Below, in pieces: positions 34,819 through 43,847 of a stretch of 64,000 bases of DNA. The DNA is taken from contig NZ_UYZZ01000009.1 of NCBI RefSeq assembly GCF_900626095.1, positions 82,103-146,102 on the forward strand. The letters are read 5' to 3'. The translations under genes and the position numbers were made by a program. A model generated the notes under the pieces. It had not been told where the DNA came from, ran no database searches, and saw nothing but the letters and a program-made list of their open reading frames with translations. Source of the stretch: Clostridium rectalis (GTDB lineage Bacteria > Bacillota > Clostridia > Clostridiales > Clostridiaceae). Numbering within the stretch: position 1 is the stretch's first letter; each line of letters opens with the position of its first letter.

Positions 34819-35715
34819 ATGAGAAATGAAGAGATAATGGAAAGAAAAGATTTAAGAGAAAAATTAATAGAAAATGTGGAGGTATTAGATAAAGTTAAGA
34901 AGGTGATGTTATTGCCTTATGGAAAATGCATGACTATGCAGATGGTTGCTGATTATTTTGAAGTGGGTGAGAAAGCTATTAATTCTTTAATGCTTAGAAA
35001 TAAAGATGAATTATTAGCTAATGGGTTAAAAATTTTAAAAGGTAAAGAATTAAAAGATTTTAAAGGTAAACTTCAGGATGAAGTTACCCTTGAAAAATTA
35101 AAGTTCACCTCACAATTAGCTATATTTATTCGTAGAACTATATTAAATATAGCTATGTTGTTAACTGAAAGTGATGTAGCAAAAGAAATAAGAACAAGAC
35201 TATTAGATATATCAGAAAATGAACAAATAATTAAAAATATTACAAATGAAATAGATGAAGAAAAGCAATTAATGTTGAATATAATGATGGCTAAAGATGA
35301 TATGGAACAGGCTATGGCAGTAAATAAATTAAAACAATATAAGGATGAGAAAGAAAAGAAGATTAAAGAAGAAAGAGATAGAGCAGTTAAAAAAGTAATT
35401 AATTTAACTGATTCAGATGCAACATTCGGATTAAGAGAAGCTAAAAATAATCTTGGTGTAAAAGAAAAGCAGTTCAAAAACTGGTTAATACATAATAAAT
35501 ATATGTATAGGCAGATAAAAACAAGTGATAAGAAAAATAAGCCTACTGGTAGGTTAAAAGCATTTTCAAAATACACACAAGAAGATACTAGATATTTTAC
35601 GGATATAAAAATTGTAGATAGAATAGGTAGAGAATTCAGCCAAACAGTCTTCACAATAGAAGGAATAGAATTTTTTAGAACTAAAATAGATGAAATAAAT
35701 AAATTTAATAAATAA
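34819..35715 (+). CDS. KilAC-type phage antirepressor
   Basis: ATG 34819 follows AGAGGG. An N-terminal HTH-like part (CMTMQMVADYFEVGEKAINS) and a long charged coiled coil lead to a KilA C-terminal domain. That domain shows FGLREAKNNLGVKEKQFKNW, then NKPTGRLKAFSKYTQ and TVFTIEGIEFF. Fourth antirepressor-type gene of the window and of a different family from the others. Confidence 0.75.
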   Translation: MRNEEIMERKDLREKLIENVEVLDKVKKVMLLPYGKCMTMQMVADYFEVGEKAINSLMLRNKDELLANGLKILKGKELKDFKGKLQDEVTLEKLKFTSQLAIFIRRTILNIAMLLTESDVAKEIRTRLLDISENEQIIKNITNEIDEEKQLMLNIMMAKDDMEQAMAVNKLKQYKDEKEKKIKEERDRAVKKVINLTDSDATFGLREAKNNLGVKEKQFKNWLIHNKYMYRQIKTSDKKNKPTGRLKAFSKYTQEDTRYFTDIKIVDRIGREFSQTVFTIEGIEFFRTKIDEINKFNK

Positions 35716-35732
35716 AAGTTTTTACTTTATAT

Positions 35733-35750
35733 ACATAAAACAATTTAATA
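35733..35750 (+). promoter_or_regulatory. Dispersed operator-like motif
   Basis: ACATAAAACAATTTAATA upstream of the small TTG-start gene that copy B interrupts. Confidence 0.45.
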
Positions 35751-35844
35751 TAAATACATATATTTGTGAAAAAACTGAAACTTATAATATTTTATGGTAT
35801 AATTGGAATATAATAATATTCATCAAATGAGGAGCTGATTTATA

Positions 35845-35930
35845 TTGCAAAAAGTAATAGATATTATTACAAAAATGATTAAATCATCAAAAATAGTTGC
35901 TATAATAATTTTATTATTTACAAAACATGT
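35845..35930 (+). pseudogene. Small membrane protein gene interrupted by IS copy B, 5' part
   Basis: GAGGAGC precedes a TTG. The frame gives MQKVIDIITKMIKSSKIVA and a hydrophobic helix up to FTKH, where the transposon begins. About 20 bases to 60 bases of the gene lie beyond the right end (from 38152), depending on the true junction. Confidence 0.45.
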
Positions 35931-36012
35931 GCGAAAAGCCCACTCCTTCAGGTGTGGGATGGATAGCACAAGATAATATAAAAAATAATTTAAATAAAAA
36001 TGTATAAAGGTA

Positions 36013-36041
36013 TTGACTACATACACAAATAATAATATAAT
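36013..36041 (+). promoter_or_regulatory. tnpA promoter of copy B, probably leaderless
   Basis: TTGACT 36013 and TATAAT 36036 with 17-base spacing. The ATG is six bases past the -10 and has no ribosome-binding site. Confidence 0.65.
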
Positions 36042-36047
36042 AAAAAT

Positions 36048-36449
36048 ATGGAAAATAATTATAGAAAAACAAAAACAACAGTAAGTTTAATTAATTATCA
36101 TTTTGTATTTTGTCCTAGATATAGAAGAAAAATATTTAATATTCCTAATGTAGAAGAAAGATTTAAGCATATAGTCAAATATGTATGTAAGGAGTTGGAT
36201 ATTGAAATAATAGCCATTGAGTGTGATAAAGACCATACGTATATGTTTTTAAATTGTTTACCTACATTAAGTCCTTCAGATATTATGCAAAAGATAAAAG
36301 GTGTGACAAGTAGAGTTTTAAGAGATGAATTTCAAGAATTATCAAAAATGCCTAGTTTGTGGACTAGAAGTTATTTTGTTTCAACTGCTGGAAATGTATG
36401 TAGTGAAACAATAAAGAAATATGTAGAAAATCAAAAAAAGAGATATTAG
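36048..36449 (+). CDS. tnpA: TnpA (copy B) with a mutated HUH motif
   Basis: 133 residues, close to copy A, but the HUH motif reads His63-Thr-Tyr65 (CDKDHTYMF). The codon is TAT where copy A has CAT. Losing a metal-binding His should abolish strand cleavage, so this copy probably depends on another TnpA in trans. The presumed nucleophile Tyr (IKKYVENQ) is intact. Confidence 0.85.
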   Translation: MENNYRKTKTTVSLINYHFVFCPRYRRKIFNIPNVEERFKHIVKYVCKELDIEIIAIECDKDHTYMFLNCLPTLSPSDIMQKIKGVTSRVLRDEFQELSKMPSLWTRSYFVSTAGNVCSETIKKYVENQKKRY

Positions 36450-36467
36450 AAAGTGAGGTGAATATTC

Positions 36468-37985
36468 ATGAGTAAAACTCCTAAACAAAGATATGTTTTA
36501 AATTTAAAGTTAAAAACTCAATTATTTCAAGAAGATATATTAGATAAGCGTTTTGATATAGGAAGAAAAATATATAATGCTGTTTTAGGTCAAGCTTTAA
36601 AGAGATATAGAGAAATGATTAAAACTAAAAGATGGAGAGAAAATCAAAATAATATATTAAATGTATACAAAGTTCACAAAGATGGTAAAGAAAGAAATAA
36701 ACTTTACAAACCATATTTTAATATTAAAAACGATATGTTGAAAGAATTTAGATTAAATGAATATTCACTTCATACAGATGTTAAACCAATACAAAGACAT
36801 TTTAAAAAGAATATAGATAGTTTCAGTGCCCAAAAGATAGCAAGTAGAGTTTGGATTTCCTTGAATGATAATTTATTTGGAAAAGGCGAAGAAGTACATT
36901 TTAAAGGTATAAACAAACCATTGAATTCCTTGGAAGGTAAATCTAATGGTACTGGTATTAGATATAATATAGAAACTAATATGTTCTCATGGAATGGGTT
37001 AGAAATACCAGTTAAATTAGATATTAATAATAAATATGAAACAGATGCTTTAAGAGATAAAATTTGTTTTTGTAGAATTAAAAGAAAATTTGTTCGTGGA
37101 AAATACAAATACATTTTACAATTAATATTAGAAGGTATTCCACCTATTAAAATTAATAAGCAAGGTGAAGTTAAGAATGATATAGGTTTAGGCGTTTGTG
37201 GTATTGATATTGGCACTCAAACAGTTGCTTATATATCTGATTATGATTGTAAATTATTAGAATTAGTACCTAGAGTTCAAAATATAGAAAATGAAAAAAG
37301 AAAAATATTAAGATATATGGATAGAAGTAAAAGAGCAACTAATCCTAATAATTTTAATGAAAATGGTACTATCAAACGTGGTATTAAATTGGAGTGGAAT
37401 TATTCAAAGAGGTATATAAAAGCAAAGAATATCCTTAAAGATTTATATAGAAAACAAGCAGATGTAAGAGAACAAGACCATAATATAATGATTAATGAAA
37501 TACTAAGAAATTGTGATACTGTTTATGTAGAAGATATGAACTATAAGGGATTACAAAAACGTAGCAAAATCACAGAAAAGAATGATAAGGGTAAATTTAA
37601 AAGGAAGAAAAGATTTGGTAAATCATTAGCAAATAAAGCACCAAGTATGTTTTTAACTATATTGAAAAATAAATTAAAAGCTAAAGGTGGATTGTATTAT
37701 GAGATAAATACTAGAGAAGTGAAAGCATCTCAATATAATCATTTAAATCAAGAATATAATAAAAAGAAATTAAGTCAAAGATGGAATTATTTTAAATATA
37801 ATGAAGAACAAATTAAAGTTCAAAGAGATTTATATTCTAGTTATTTAATTAAAAATGTAAATAATGATTTAAAAAGCATTAATAATGAATTATGTATAAA
37901 AGATTTTGATAGATTTTTAGAATTGCATAATAAAGAAATATTAAGACTACAAGGATTAAAGAATCTAAGTAGTATGGGTATATAA
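36468..37985 (+). CDS. tnpB: TnpB, RNA-guided RuvC nuclease (copy B)
   Basis: 505 residues. The catalytic triad is as in copy A (Asp247, Glu355, Asp454) and again there is no CxxC zinc finger. It differs from copy A mainly after about residue 370. Likely still functional although its TnpA is impaired. Confidence 0.88.
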   Translation: MSKTPKQRYVLNLKLKTQLFQEDILDKRFDIGRKIYNAVLGQALKRYREMIKTKRWRENQNNILNVYKVHKDGKERNKLYKPYFNIKNDMLKEFRLNEYSLHTDVKPIQRHFKKNIDSFSAQKIASRVWISLNDNLFGKGEEVHFKGINKPLNSLEGKSNGTGIRYNIETNMFSWNGLEIPVKLDINNKYETDALRDKICFCRIKRKFVRGKYKYILQLILEGIPPIKINKQGEVKNDIGLGVCGIDIGTQTVAYISDYDCKLLELVPRVQNIENEKRKILRYMDRSKRATNPNNFNENGTIKRGIKLEWNYSKRYIKAKNILKDLYRKQADVREQDHNIMINEILRNCDTVYVEDMNYKGLQKRSKITEKNDKGKFKRKKRFGKSLANKAPSMFLTILKNKLKAKGGLYYEINTREVKASQYNHLNQEYNKKKLSQRWNYFKYNEEQIKVQRDLYSSYLIKNVNNDLKSINNELCIKDFDRFLELHNKEILRLQGLKNLSSMGI

Positions 37986-38152
37986 GTTATTAAAACGCCT
38001 TGAAATGGGCGTTATACTATTGTTAATAAATTGGTAGCAATTTTTGATAGTGAAAGTTTTAGGGAAAATAATTAGTGATATTATACTTTCGAGATAATAT
38101 AGAAATTATTTAGTACCTAAGAACCCCATGCCTTTAGGCTTGGGAGTTTCAG
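37986..38152 (+). ncRNA. Predicted omega-RNA scaffold (copy B)
   Basis: Same terminal 90 bases as copies A and the 46130 remnant. The guide would start AGGAACCAGAATTAAG. Confidence 0.6.
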
Positions 38153-38211
38153 AGGAACCAGAATTAAGTTCATTGACAAATAAAAATATTGATACAGTAT
38201 CGTACTTTTAA
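38152..38211 (+). pseudogene. Interrupted small gene, 3' part
   Basis: Beyond the right end the DNA is open in two frames. One gives EEPELSSLTNKNIDTVSYF and a stop. The other, if the junction is after CA, gives RNQN and a stop. Confidence 0.35.
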
Positions 38212-38236
38212 GAGCGATAATTTAGGTTGTCGCTCT
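38211..38236 (+). terminator. Intrinsic terminator
   Basis: AGAGCGA at 38211 pairs with TCGCTCT at 38230-38236, followed by ATTTATT. Confidence 0.65.
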
Positions 38237-38370
38237 ATTTATTAAAATTTGTATTAAAAAGATAGTTTTATAAAAATATTCCATTTATCTATTGACATAT
38301 ATAAAATAATTTCATAAACGAAAAATATGGAGAAAATGTGCTAAAGGTAATTGAATATTTTATTTAATGC

Positions 38371-38402
38371 TTGACAATCATAAAACAATTTGATAAAATT
38401 AA
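38371..38402 (+). promoter_or_regulatory. Promoter with the motif as spacer
   Basis: TTGACA 38371-38376 followed by ATAAAACAATTTGATAAA (38380-38397), with a TAAAAT -10. Another motif copy lies at about 38296. Confidence 0.6.
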
Positions 38403-38440
38403 ATTGTAATCAAGAGGATATATAAAAGGAGATGTTAAAA

Positions 38441-38626
38441 ATGACTTATGCGTATATAGTAATATACAATAATTCGGTAAGTACAACAGGATTTTTCACA
38501 GTAGATAAAGCTATAAATTTCATAGAAGGCAGATATGGCAATCCAATACAAAATAAAGACAGAGGTTGGCTATGGACTAATTCAAAAGGCAATGAATACA
38601 GGATTAAGGAAATTAAAATAGAATAA
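38441..38626 (+). CDS. Hypothetical protein, 61 residues
   Basis: ATG 38441 follows AAGGAGATG. TYAYIVIYNNSVSTTGFFTV and NRDRGWLWTNSKGNEYR-like residues (KDRGWLWTNSKG) suggest a small beta-rich phage protein. Function unknown. Confidence 0.55.
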   Translation: MTYAYIVIYNNSVSTTGFFTVDKAINFIEGRYGNPIQNKDRGWLWTNSKGNEYRIKEIKIE

Positions 38627-38670
38627 AGGGTACTAGCTTAGGCTAGTATTCCTTTATAGGAGGTTTAATA

Positions 38671-39060
38671 ATGGAAAATAAATGTTTTAATTGTAGATTT
38701 TATAATAACGGAAAATGTTATAATAAAGATTTTAGAGGAAGTTTCAATCAAAATGTTATAGAAGATAACTTTGTAGCATTAACCGAATCAGGTGTTCTTG
38801 CAGAACATATAAGAGAAAATGATGATAAGATATATAATTTAGCAAATATAATATTAGAAAACTTAAATGAATTAGAATACATAAAAAAATCTAAAAAGAA
38901 AATTAATAACTATAGAGGTATAGATAGTTATGAAGAATTTTTAATTAATTCTACAGAGATTATGGATGATTTAATAAGTAGTTTTGTAATACCTAAATTA
39001 ATAAATGTAAAAATAAATTATAATGTTGATAATGAATTCTGTTGTAAATTTTGGAAATAG
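38671..39060 (+). CDS. Cysteine-motif protein, 129 residues
   Basis: AGGAGG site. It opens MENKCFNCRFYNNGKCYN and closes FCCKFWK. The four cysteines at the two ends probably bind zinc or an iron-sulfur cluster, as in small clostridial proteins of this shape. The middle is helical. Confidence 0.55.
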   Translation: MENKCFNCRFYNNGKCYNKDFRGSFNQNVIEDNFVALTESGVLAEHIRENDDKIYNLANIILENLNELEYIKKSKKKINNYRGIDSYEEFLINSTEIMDDLISSFVIPKLINVKINYNVDNEFCCKFWK

Positions 39061-39092
39061 AAATTATAATTAAAATGAAAGGAAGATGTAAA

Positions 39093-39575
39093 ATGGAAAA
39101 TATTCAACAAATAAATAAAGGTGAAATTAAGTTTATCTATATTGACGTAGATGATATAACAGACGAAATAGAACAATTAATTAATAAAGGTTTGATAAAA
39201 TATGTTTATGGAGAAGAAGCTTGTGAGCCTGAATTTATATTTCTAGCTAAAAATGAAGATGTTATAAAAAATACTTTAACATCAGATTATAGAATTTTAA
39301 ATATTGTTGATAAATTATCTGAAATGTTTGATGGTGCAGATATGTCAGTAAGAAATTCAGGGAGAAATGAATTATCTATTTATCATGGAACAGTAGAAAG
39401 CTTAATAAGTGATGATTTGTACGGATATATTTCAGAGGATAAACAAAAGGAAATATTCTATGCTAAGAATCCATCAGAAAAGATTACAGAAATTTTTAAT
39501 AAAATAGGAAGAGAACAATTAAAAATGCAAATAAAAGAATTATTAAAAGAAGTAGATAATGCAGAGTTTATATGA
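39093..39575 (+). CDS. Hypothetical protein, 160 residues
   Basis: ATG 39093 follows AAAGGAAG. An acidic protein with FIYIDVDDITDEIEQLINKG and SGRNELSIYHGTVESL. No family is recognised. Confidence 0.55.
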   Translation: MENIQQINKGEIKFIYIDVDDITDEIEQLINKGLIKYVYGEEACEPEFIFLAKNEDVIKNTLTSDYRILNIVDKLSEMFDGADMSVRNSGRNELSIYHGTVESLISDDLYGYISEDKQKEIFYAKNPSEKITEIFNKIGREQLKMQIKELLKEVDNAEFI

Positions 39576-39585
39576 CTGTAGAATA

Positions 39586-39625
39586 AGTATAACAGCCATA
39601 AAATCATAAGTGTGGTTGTTATACT
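39586..39625 (+). terminator. Terminator hairpin
   Basis: AGTATAACAGCCA pairs with TGGTTGTTATACT around a 14-base loop, with G.U pairs. Confidence 0.65.
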
Positions 39626-39659
39626 ATATATTTTAATAAATGAGGGTTTTTATTATAAC

Positions 39660-39675
39660 TTAAAATAATTTAATG
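39660..39675 (+). promoter_or_regulatory. Dispersed operator-like motif
   Basis: TTAAAATAATTTAATG upstream of the gene at 39714. Confidence 0.4.
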
Positions 39676-39713
39676 CATAATAAACACTTTAAAATAAATG
39701 GGGGATTGATAAA

Positions 39714-40511
39714 ATGATAAGTGATGAAAGTTTAATGGTATTAGTGGAAAGTTTGGTCGCAGACGGGGATTCTGATAAGGAAACTATAAATATTTATTTA
39801 ATAGATAAAACAAAAACTATTAGTGATTTTGCGAAAGAATTAAATGAAGAATTTAAAGATTCATTGTTTAATATATTATATATTGGTAATAAAAACACTG
39901 AATTTATAAATAAATTTAGTAAAGAATATATAGATAGTAGATTCAAATATTTGATAGATTTTTATAAAAACAATAAATACATATATAAACAATATAGTGA
40001 ATGCAAAGTATTAGAGAAATACGATGAGCAAGGGAATTTTTATAATTTTTTTAAGAAAATTGATAAAATATATAAGATTAAAAATAAATTCACTATAGAT
40101 GAAATGATAAAAAACAAAGAGTGTTTTTTTAAAACATGCTATATAGACTATAAAATTTGTAATGGAAATCATAGTTATTGGAATGATAGTGAAAGTGAAT
40201 ATGCAAATATTAATAGTTTTGAAGGTTTTTCTATGAATTTAGTTGGTCGTATTTTTGAATCTAAATTCGAAGAGAATAAAGAAAATTACAAAGACTATTG
40301 TAAAAAAGAGATTGAGAGTATATTAGAGGCATATTTACAAAAGAACATATATAATAAAGATACTTTTATAGAATTTAATAGATGGGGAAATATAAAAATA
40401 GAATTAGGATTTTCTTGTAATAATGATGAAGATAGTATTATTTCATTATTAGAAAGAAGTATTATTGAAAACAATATTGAGAATGATTTTGAGAGTTTAT
40501 TAGATTATTAA
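39714..40511 (+). CDS. Hypothetical protein, 265 residues
   Basis: An acidic, mostly helical protein starting MISDESLMVLVESLVADG, with CNGNHSYWNDSESEYANINS in the middle. I recognise no domain. It forms a single-gene unit between two strong hairpins. Confidence 0.55.
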   Translation: MISDESLMVLVESLVADGDSDKETINIYLIDKTKTISDFAKELNEEFKDSLFNILYIGNKNTEFINKFSKEYIDSRFKYLIDFYKNNKYIYKQYSECKVLEKYDEQGNFYNFFKKIDKIYKIKNKFTIDEMIKNKECFFKTCYIDYKICNGNHSYWNDSESEYANINSFEGFSMNLVGRIFESKFEENKENYKDYCKKEIESILEAYLQKNIYNKDTFIEFNRWGNIKIELGFSCNNDEDSIISLLERSIIENNIENDFESLLDY

Positions 40512-40523
40512 TTTCAATTAGTT

Positions 40524-40575
40524 AAATTGCCTATAGAATACTTAGTTAATTACACTATATTTCTATAGGCAATTT
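40524..40575 (+). terminator. Terminator hairpin
   Basis: AAATTGCCTATAGAA at 40524-40538 is perfectly complementary to 40561-40575. Confidence 0.75.
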
Positions 40576-40663
40576 GTATAAATTCCTTCTTTTATCTTAT
40601 TTTGACCACAATATATATACATTTTAAAACACCAAACCACAACATATAGTATAATTTAAGATT

Positions 40664-40727
40664 AATATAAAATAATTTAAAATTAATTATAAAAAGTATT
40701 GACATTATACTTATAGTATAATATACT
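40664..40727 (+). promoter_or_regulatory. Motif plus promoter before the MazF-like gene
   Basis: Dispersed motif at 40664-40680, TTGACA at 40699 and TATACT at 40722 with 17-base spacing. Confidence 0.6.
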
Positions 40728-40807
40728 ATAGTTAATAAACAAATTAAAAATAATTTTAAAAAATAAATGGGGTTGAAAATAAATAAAATGGAAAGGAAGA
40801 ATAATAA

Positions 40808-41407
40808 ATGATAAAAAGAGGATATGTTATAGAAGTAAATTTTGGAGAAAGGTTAACAGGCGTACAAGGAGGAATAAGACCTTGTATTGTTGTTGCAAAC
40901 AACTTGTGTAACAAATATAGTCCAGCCATACATGTTGTTCCACTTACATCCAAGTTGAACAAAAAAAGAATGATAACTCATATCTTTATAAAGAAAGATA
41001 TGTTTAATAATTTAAAATATGATTCTCTTATTTTAACAGAACAGGTTACTCTAATTAGTACAAAGCAAATAATTGGCTACATAGGAAGAGCTTCAGGAGA
41101 AATTATGGAACAAGTAGATTCCAAACTTATAATACAGTTAGCTTTAGATAGTAACTCCAGACCATCAAATATATTAAATATTAACAAACCAGATGTAAAA
41201 AGAATAAAAAGAATGGCTGAAGCTATAAAAGAATTGGAATCTTATATTATAAGTCAAAAATACCAAAAAATAGATTTATTAAATTCTTTAAATTTACAGA
41301 TAAATAATTTTAAAGATTATTGTACAGAGTATAATATAGATTATTCAAAGTATTATATTTCAAAAATAAAAGAAATTAACAATTACTTGAATAAAACAGC
41401 AGCTTAA
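40808..41407 (+). CDS. MazF/PemK-family endoribonuclease toxin with C-terminal extension
   Basis: Residues 1-110 follow the MazF pattern: RGYVIEVNFGERLTGVQGGIRPCIVVANN, then VVPLTSKLNKKRMITHIFI and DSLILTEQVTLIS. MazF toxins cut single-stranded RNA at short sites. A further 80-residue helical extension is unusual. No MazE-type antitoxin gene precedes it. The overlapping-style neighbour at 41426 (TPR-like) or another protein may control it. It has the motif-type promoter. Confidence 0.78.
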   Translation: MIKRGYVIEVNFGERLTGVQGGIRPCIVVANNLCNKYSPAIHVVPLTSKLNKKRMITHIFIKKDMFNNLKYDSLILTEQVTLISTKQIIGYIGRASGEIMEQVDSKLIIQLALDSNSRPSNILNINKPDVKRIKRMAEAIKELESYIISQKYQKIDLLNSLNLQINNFKDYCTEYNIDYSKYYISKIKEINNYLNKTAA

Positions 41408-41425
41408 ATAACTAAAGAGGGGGAT

Positions 41426-41950
41426 ATGTCTTTTATGGATTACACGTTTTTAAAAATTAATATACGGAACTTATATAATAAGTGTAATTATGCAAAGTGT
41501 AATTTAATTCTAAAAAACCTACTAGTATGTATATTACAAGATATGCTATTAGATGGGTATGAACGAAATAGTTTAATTTGGTTTTATTATTTTTATAAAT
41601 CAAACATAGAAAAAAGAAATGGCAATTATAAAGACTCATTATTATTATGTAATAAGAGTCTTGAGTTTGTAGAGGAAGATGAAAAAGATTGTTATAATTA
41701 TAAATACCTATCTTCGTTATTTTTATTGGGTAAAATCCATGAAGATAAGGGTTCTATTTCTAAATCAATTAAACAATACGAAAAAATTTTAAGTATATTA
41801 AACAACAAAAAACATAAAGAAAAAATGTTACTATTATATTTGATTAATAAATTAAGTAACAATTCAAGATTTAAAGAAATAGAAGCCAATTACAATAAAA
41901 TATTTAAAAATAGCATACAGGAAAGTTTGAATTTTTATTGCTATTTTTAA
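41426..41950 (+). CDS. TPR-like helical repeat protein
   Basis: 174 residues of paired helices: NSLIWFYYFYKSNIEKRNGNYKDSL, then SLFLLGKIHEDKGSISKSIKQYEKIL, then LLLYLINKLSNNSRFKEIEANYNKIF, the rhythm of tetratricopeptide repeats. It follows the MazF-like gene by 18 bases. TPR proteins of phages include peptide receptors of the AimR/Rap class, but this one is short and lacks an HTH. Confidence 0.5.
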   Translation: MSFMDYTFLKINIRNLYNKCNYAKCNLILKNLLVCILQDMLLDGYERNSLIWFYYFYKSNIEKRNGNYKDSLLLCNKSLEFVEEDEKDCYNYKYLSSLFLLGKIHEDKGSISKSIKQYEKILSILNNKKHKEKMLLLYLINKLSNNSRFKEIEANYNKIFKNSIQESLNFYCYF

Positions 41951-41996
41951 ATATTAGTTGTAAAATAAATTTATACTAAACAAGGAGTTGTTTTAA

Positions 41997-42293
41997 ATGA
42001 AAGATAAAAAATTAGAAACAGAAGAAAGAAAAAGGGTATCTCTGTTTCAACTCGAAGAGTATGCTAAAAATTATAATTTAACAATACAGAAAATTAACGA
42101 CACTATAATAGTTATATCTTTATTCGATGAATGGTTTATAGAACCTTTTAAAAATAATTTGTTTGTATTACATCATTATAATAAAAAAAATACTAATTCA
42201 AAAGGTAAGTTTCACAAACAAGGTATTTTCTATTCTTATTTTTCTGCAATAAGACATATTGCAGAGCATGATAAAAATAAGCTTATTATCTAA
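41997..42293 (+). CDS. Small phage-type protein, 98 residues
   Basis: AAGGAGTTGTTTTAA start signal. SLFDEWFIEPFKNNLFVLHH and FYSYFSAIRHIAEHDK are typical of small phage or mobile-element proteins of unknown role. Confidence 0.5.
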   Translation: MKDKKLETEERKRVSLFQLEEYAKNYNLTIQKINDTIIVISLFDEWFIEPFKNNLFVLHHYNKKNTNSKGKFHKQGIFYSYFSAIRHIAEHDKNKLII

Positions 42294-42431
42294 AATTTTA
42301 AATAATAAGTTATTAAATTCTATATTTTTCTATAATTTGCTAACTTTAAGGGATATATAACAATGTTTTCATTGCAAATTGTTGTATATAAATGATATAA
42401 TGTATTATATACTTTTAAGGGAGGATTTTAA

Positions 42432-43847
42432 ATGTTAGAAGATAAATATAACAAATTAGTAAAGGAACTAACAGGCTGTTTAAGCCTAAAACAATTTTTA
42501 ATGAAAAAGGGATTTGTAATTAAACAATTGGAAAATAAAGTAGATGAAGATATTATAAATAATTTGTATAATCAAGATATACAAATTGATATGCTTAATG
42601 AGAGGGAATTATATTTAATAACAGAAACATTTTACAAAATGTTATTAGACGAAGATTTTCTTTCTAAATTAAACGAACTACAACAACAATTACAAAAAGA
42701 GCTAAACCCTCAATTGTATTTCACAGAGGATGAAATAAGAAAATATAAAAACTCAATATTACCCATAGAAGAAGAAAAGGATTATAAAACAGTCATTTTT
42801 AAAAATGTTAGTTTTATGAAAGAAGGTGTGTATAGCACAGTTGGTGACTTTAACTATATTTTAGATTTAAGAGAGAAGGGTATTCTATATTACAATATAG
42901 ATTGCCAGAGAGAGACGGAGAAATATGAGTGGAGAGGAACTTATGTTGAAAAGGCAAAAGTATTTCCAAAATCAGTGAATGAGATATCTAAAAGCATGTT
43001 TGAGGATACGTATATACCGACTTATATAGCTATAAATGTTCCTGCCAATGGAAGTGAAGATTTTCACGTAATTGAAAAAGAAGATAATTTATATGATATT
43101 GTTATAAAGATAAATAAAAATACAAGTTTAAATTTAGTAGATGGAAACCATAGAACTACTGGTGGAAGTTTAGCTAGAAATATGTGTCGTAGAAAAGGTA
43201 AAGATTTTATTCTAAATATGGGTATTCAAATCATGAATTTAGATCCATATTTGGCTAGACAATATATCTTTCAAGAAAGTAAAAAGAACCCTCTTGACGA
43301 ATCTTTAACGAAATCTATGGAAATGACTATAGAGAACAAAATGGCTTACTATATGAACAGAGGTGGTGGACTATCTGGTAATCCACTTGCAAATAGGCTT
43401 GGTAAAGATTTAAAGGATGTTAAAAGATTAGATAAACTTACACCTTTATATATATTTGCAGATGGGTTAAAATATTTTAAATTAGATGAATTGGATATTA
43501 TAAGAGAAGATAAAGTTAAGATTTTTTTGAAAGAATTCTTTAAATATATATTAAGCTATCATAAAAACCATTTAAGAGATATTAAATTATCAAGAGAAAA
43601 TGGTTATGAGTTAAATATGCATATGTTCAGAGGATATTTATATTTAGCTTCTAAATTATTCAATGATATTAATTGGAGAGAACGATTAATTAATGTATTA
43701 AAGAAAATAGACTATAGAAAAGGTGGAATATTAGAAGATATGCACTTGCACAAAGATGAAATTAGTAAAAAAAATATAAAAAAACTAGAAGATTATTTAG
43801 ATAATCTTTTAGAAGTCGAAAGTGGTGAAAAGGATAATGATAGGTAG
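42432..43847 (+). CDS. DGQHR/DndB-like protein, YopQ-like
   Basis: 471 residues. The core motif is SLNLVDGNHRTTGGSLA (Asp237 to Arg241), a variant of the DGQHR signature of DndB and related ParB-like nuclease folds. It overlaps the MrpR-like gene, and the size and pairing match yopQ-yopR of phage SPbeta (from memory of that locus). Its promoter near 42400 lacks the dispersed motif, so the pair should be on when other units are repressed. Confidence 0.6.
   Translation: MLEDKYNKLVKELTGCLSLKQFLMKKGFVIKQLENKVDEDIINNLYNQDIQIDMLNERELYLITETFYKMLLDEDFLSKLNELQQQLQKELNPQLYFTEDEIRKYKNSILPIEEEKDYKTVIFKNVSFMKEGVYSTVGDFNYILDLREKGILYYNIDCQRETEKYEWRGTYVEKAKVFPKSVNEISKSMFEDTYIPTYIAINVPANGSEDFHVIEKEDNLYDIVIKINKNTSLNLVDGNHRTTGGSLARNMCRRKGKDFILNMGIQIMNLDPYLARQYIFQESKKNPLDESLTKSMEMTIENKMAYYMNRGGGLSGNPLANRLGKDLKDVKRLDKLTPLYIFADGLKYFKLDELDIIREDKVKIFLKEFFKYILSYHKNHLRDIKLSRENGYELNMHMFRGYLYLASKLFNDINWRERLINVLKKIDYRKGGILEDMHLHKDEISKKNIKKLEDYLDNLLEVESGEKDNDR

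Larger units (their letters stand above)
35930..38152 (+). mobile_element. IS200/IS605-type element, copy B (tnpA + tnpB)
   Basis: Same ends and gene order as copy A at 22674. The middle of tnpB is almost identical to copy A, while tnpA and the last fifth of tnpB differ at many third positions. It is inserted in a small membrane-protein gene. Confidence 0.85.

Noticed and set aside
23514..37216. Antisense 148-residue frames inside both tnpB genes
   Set aside because: They are identical only because the tnpB segment is duplicated, and they lack ribosome-binding sites.
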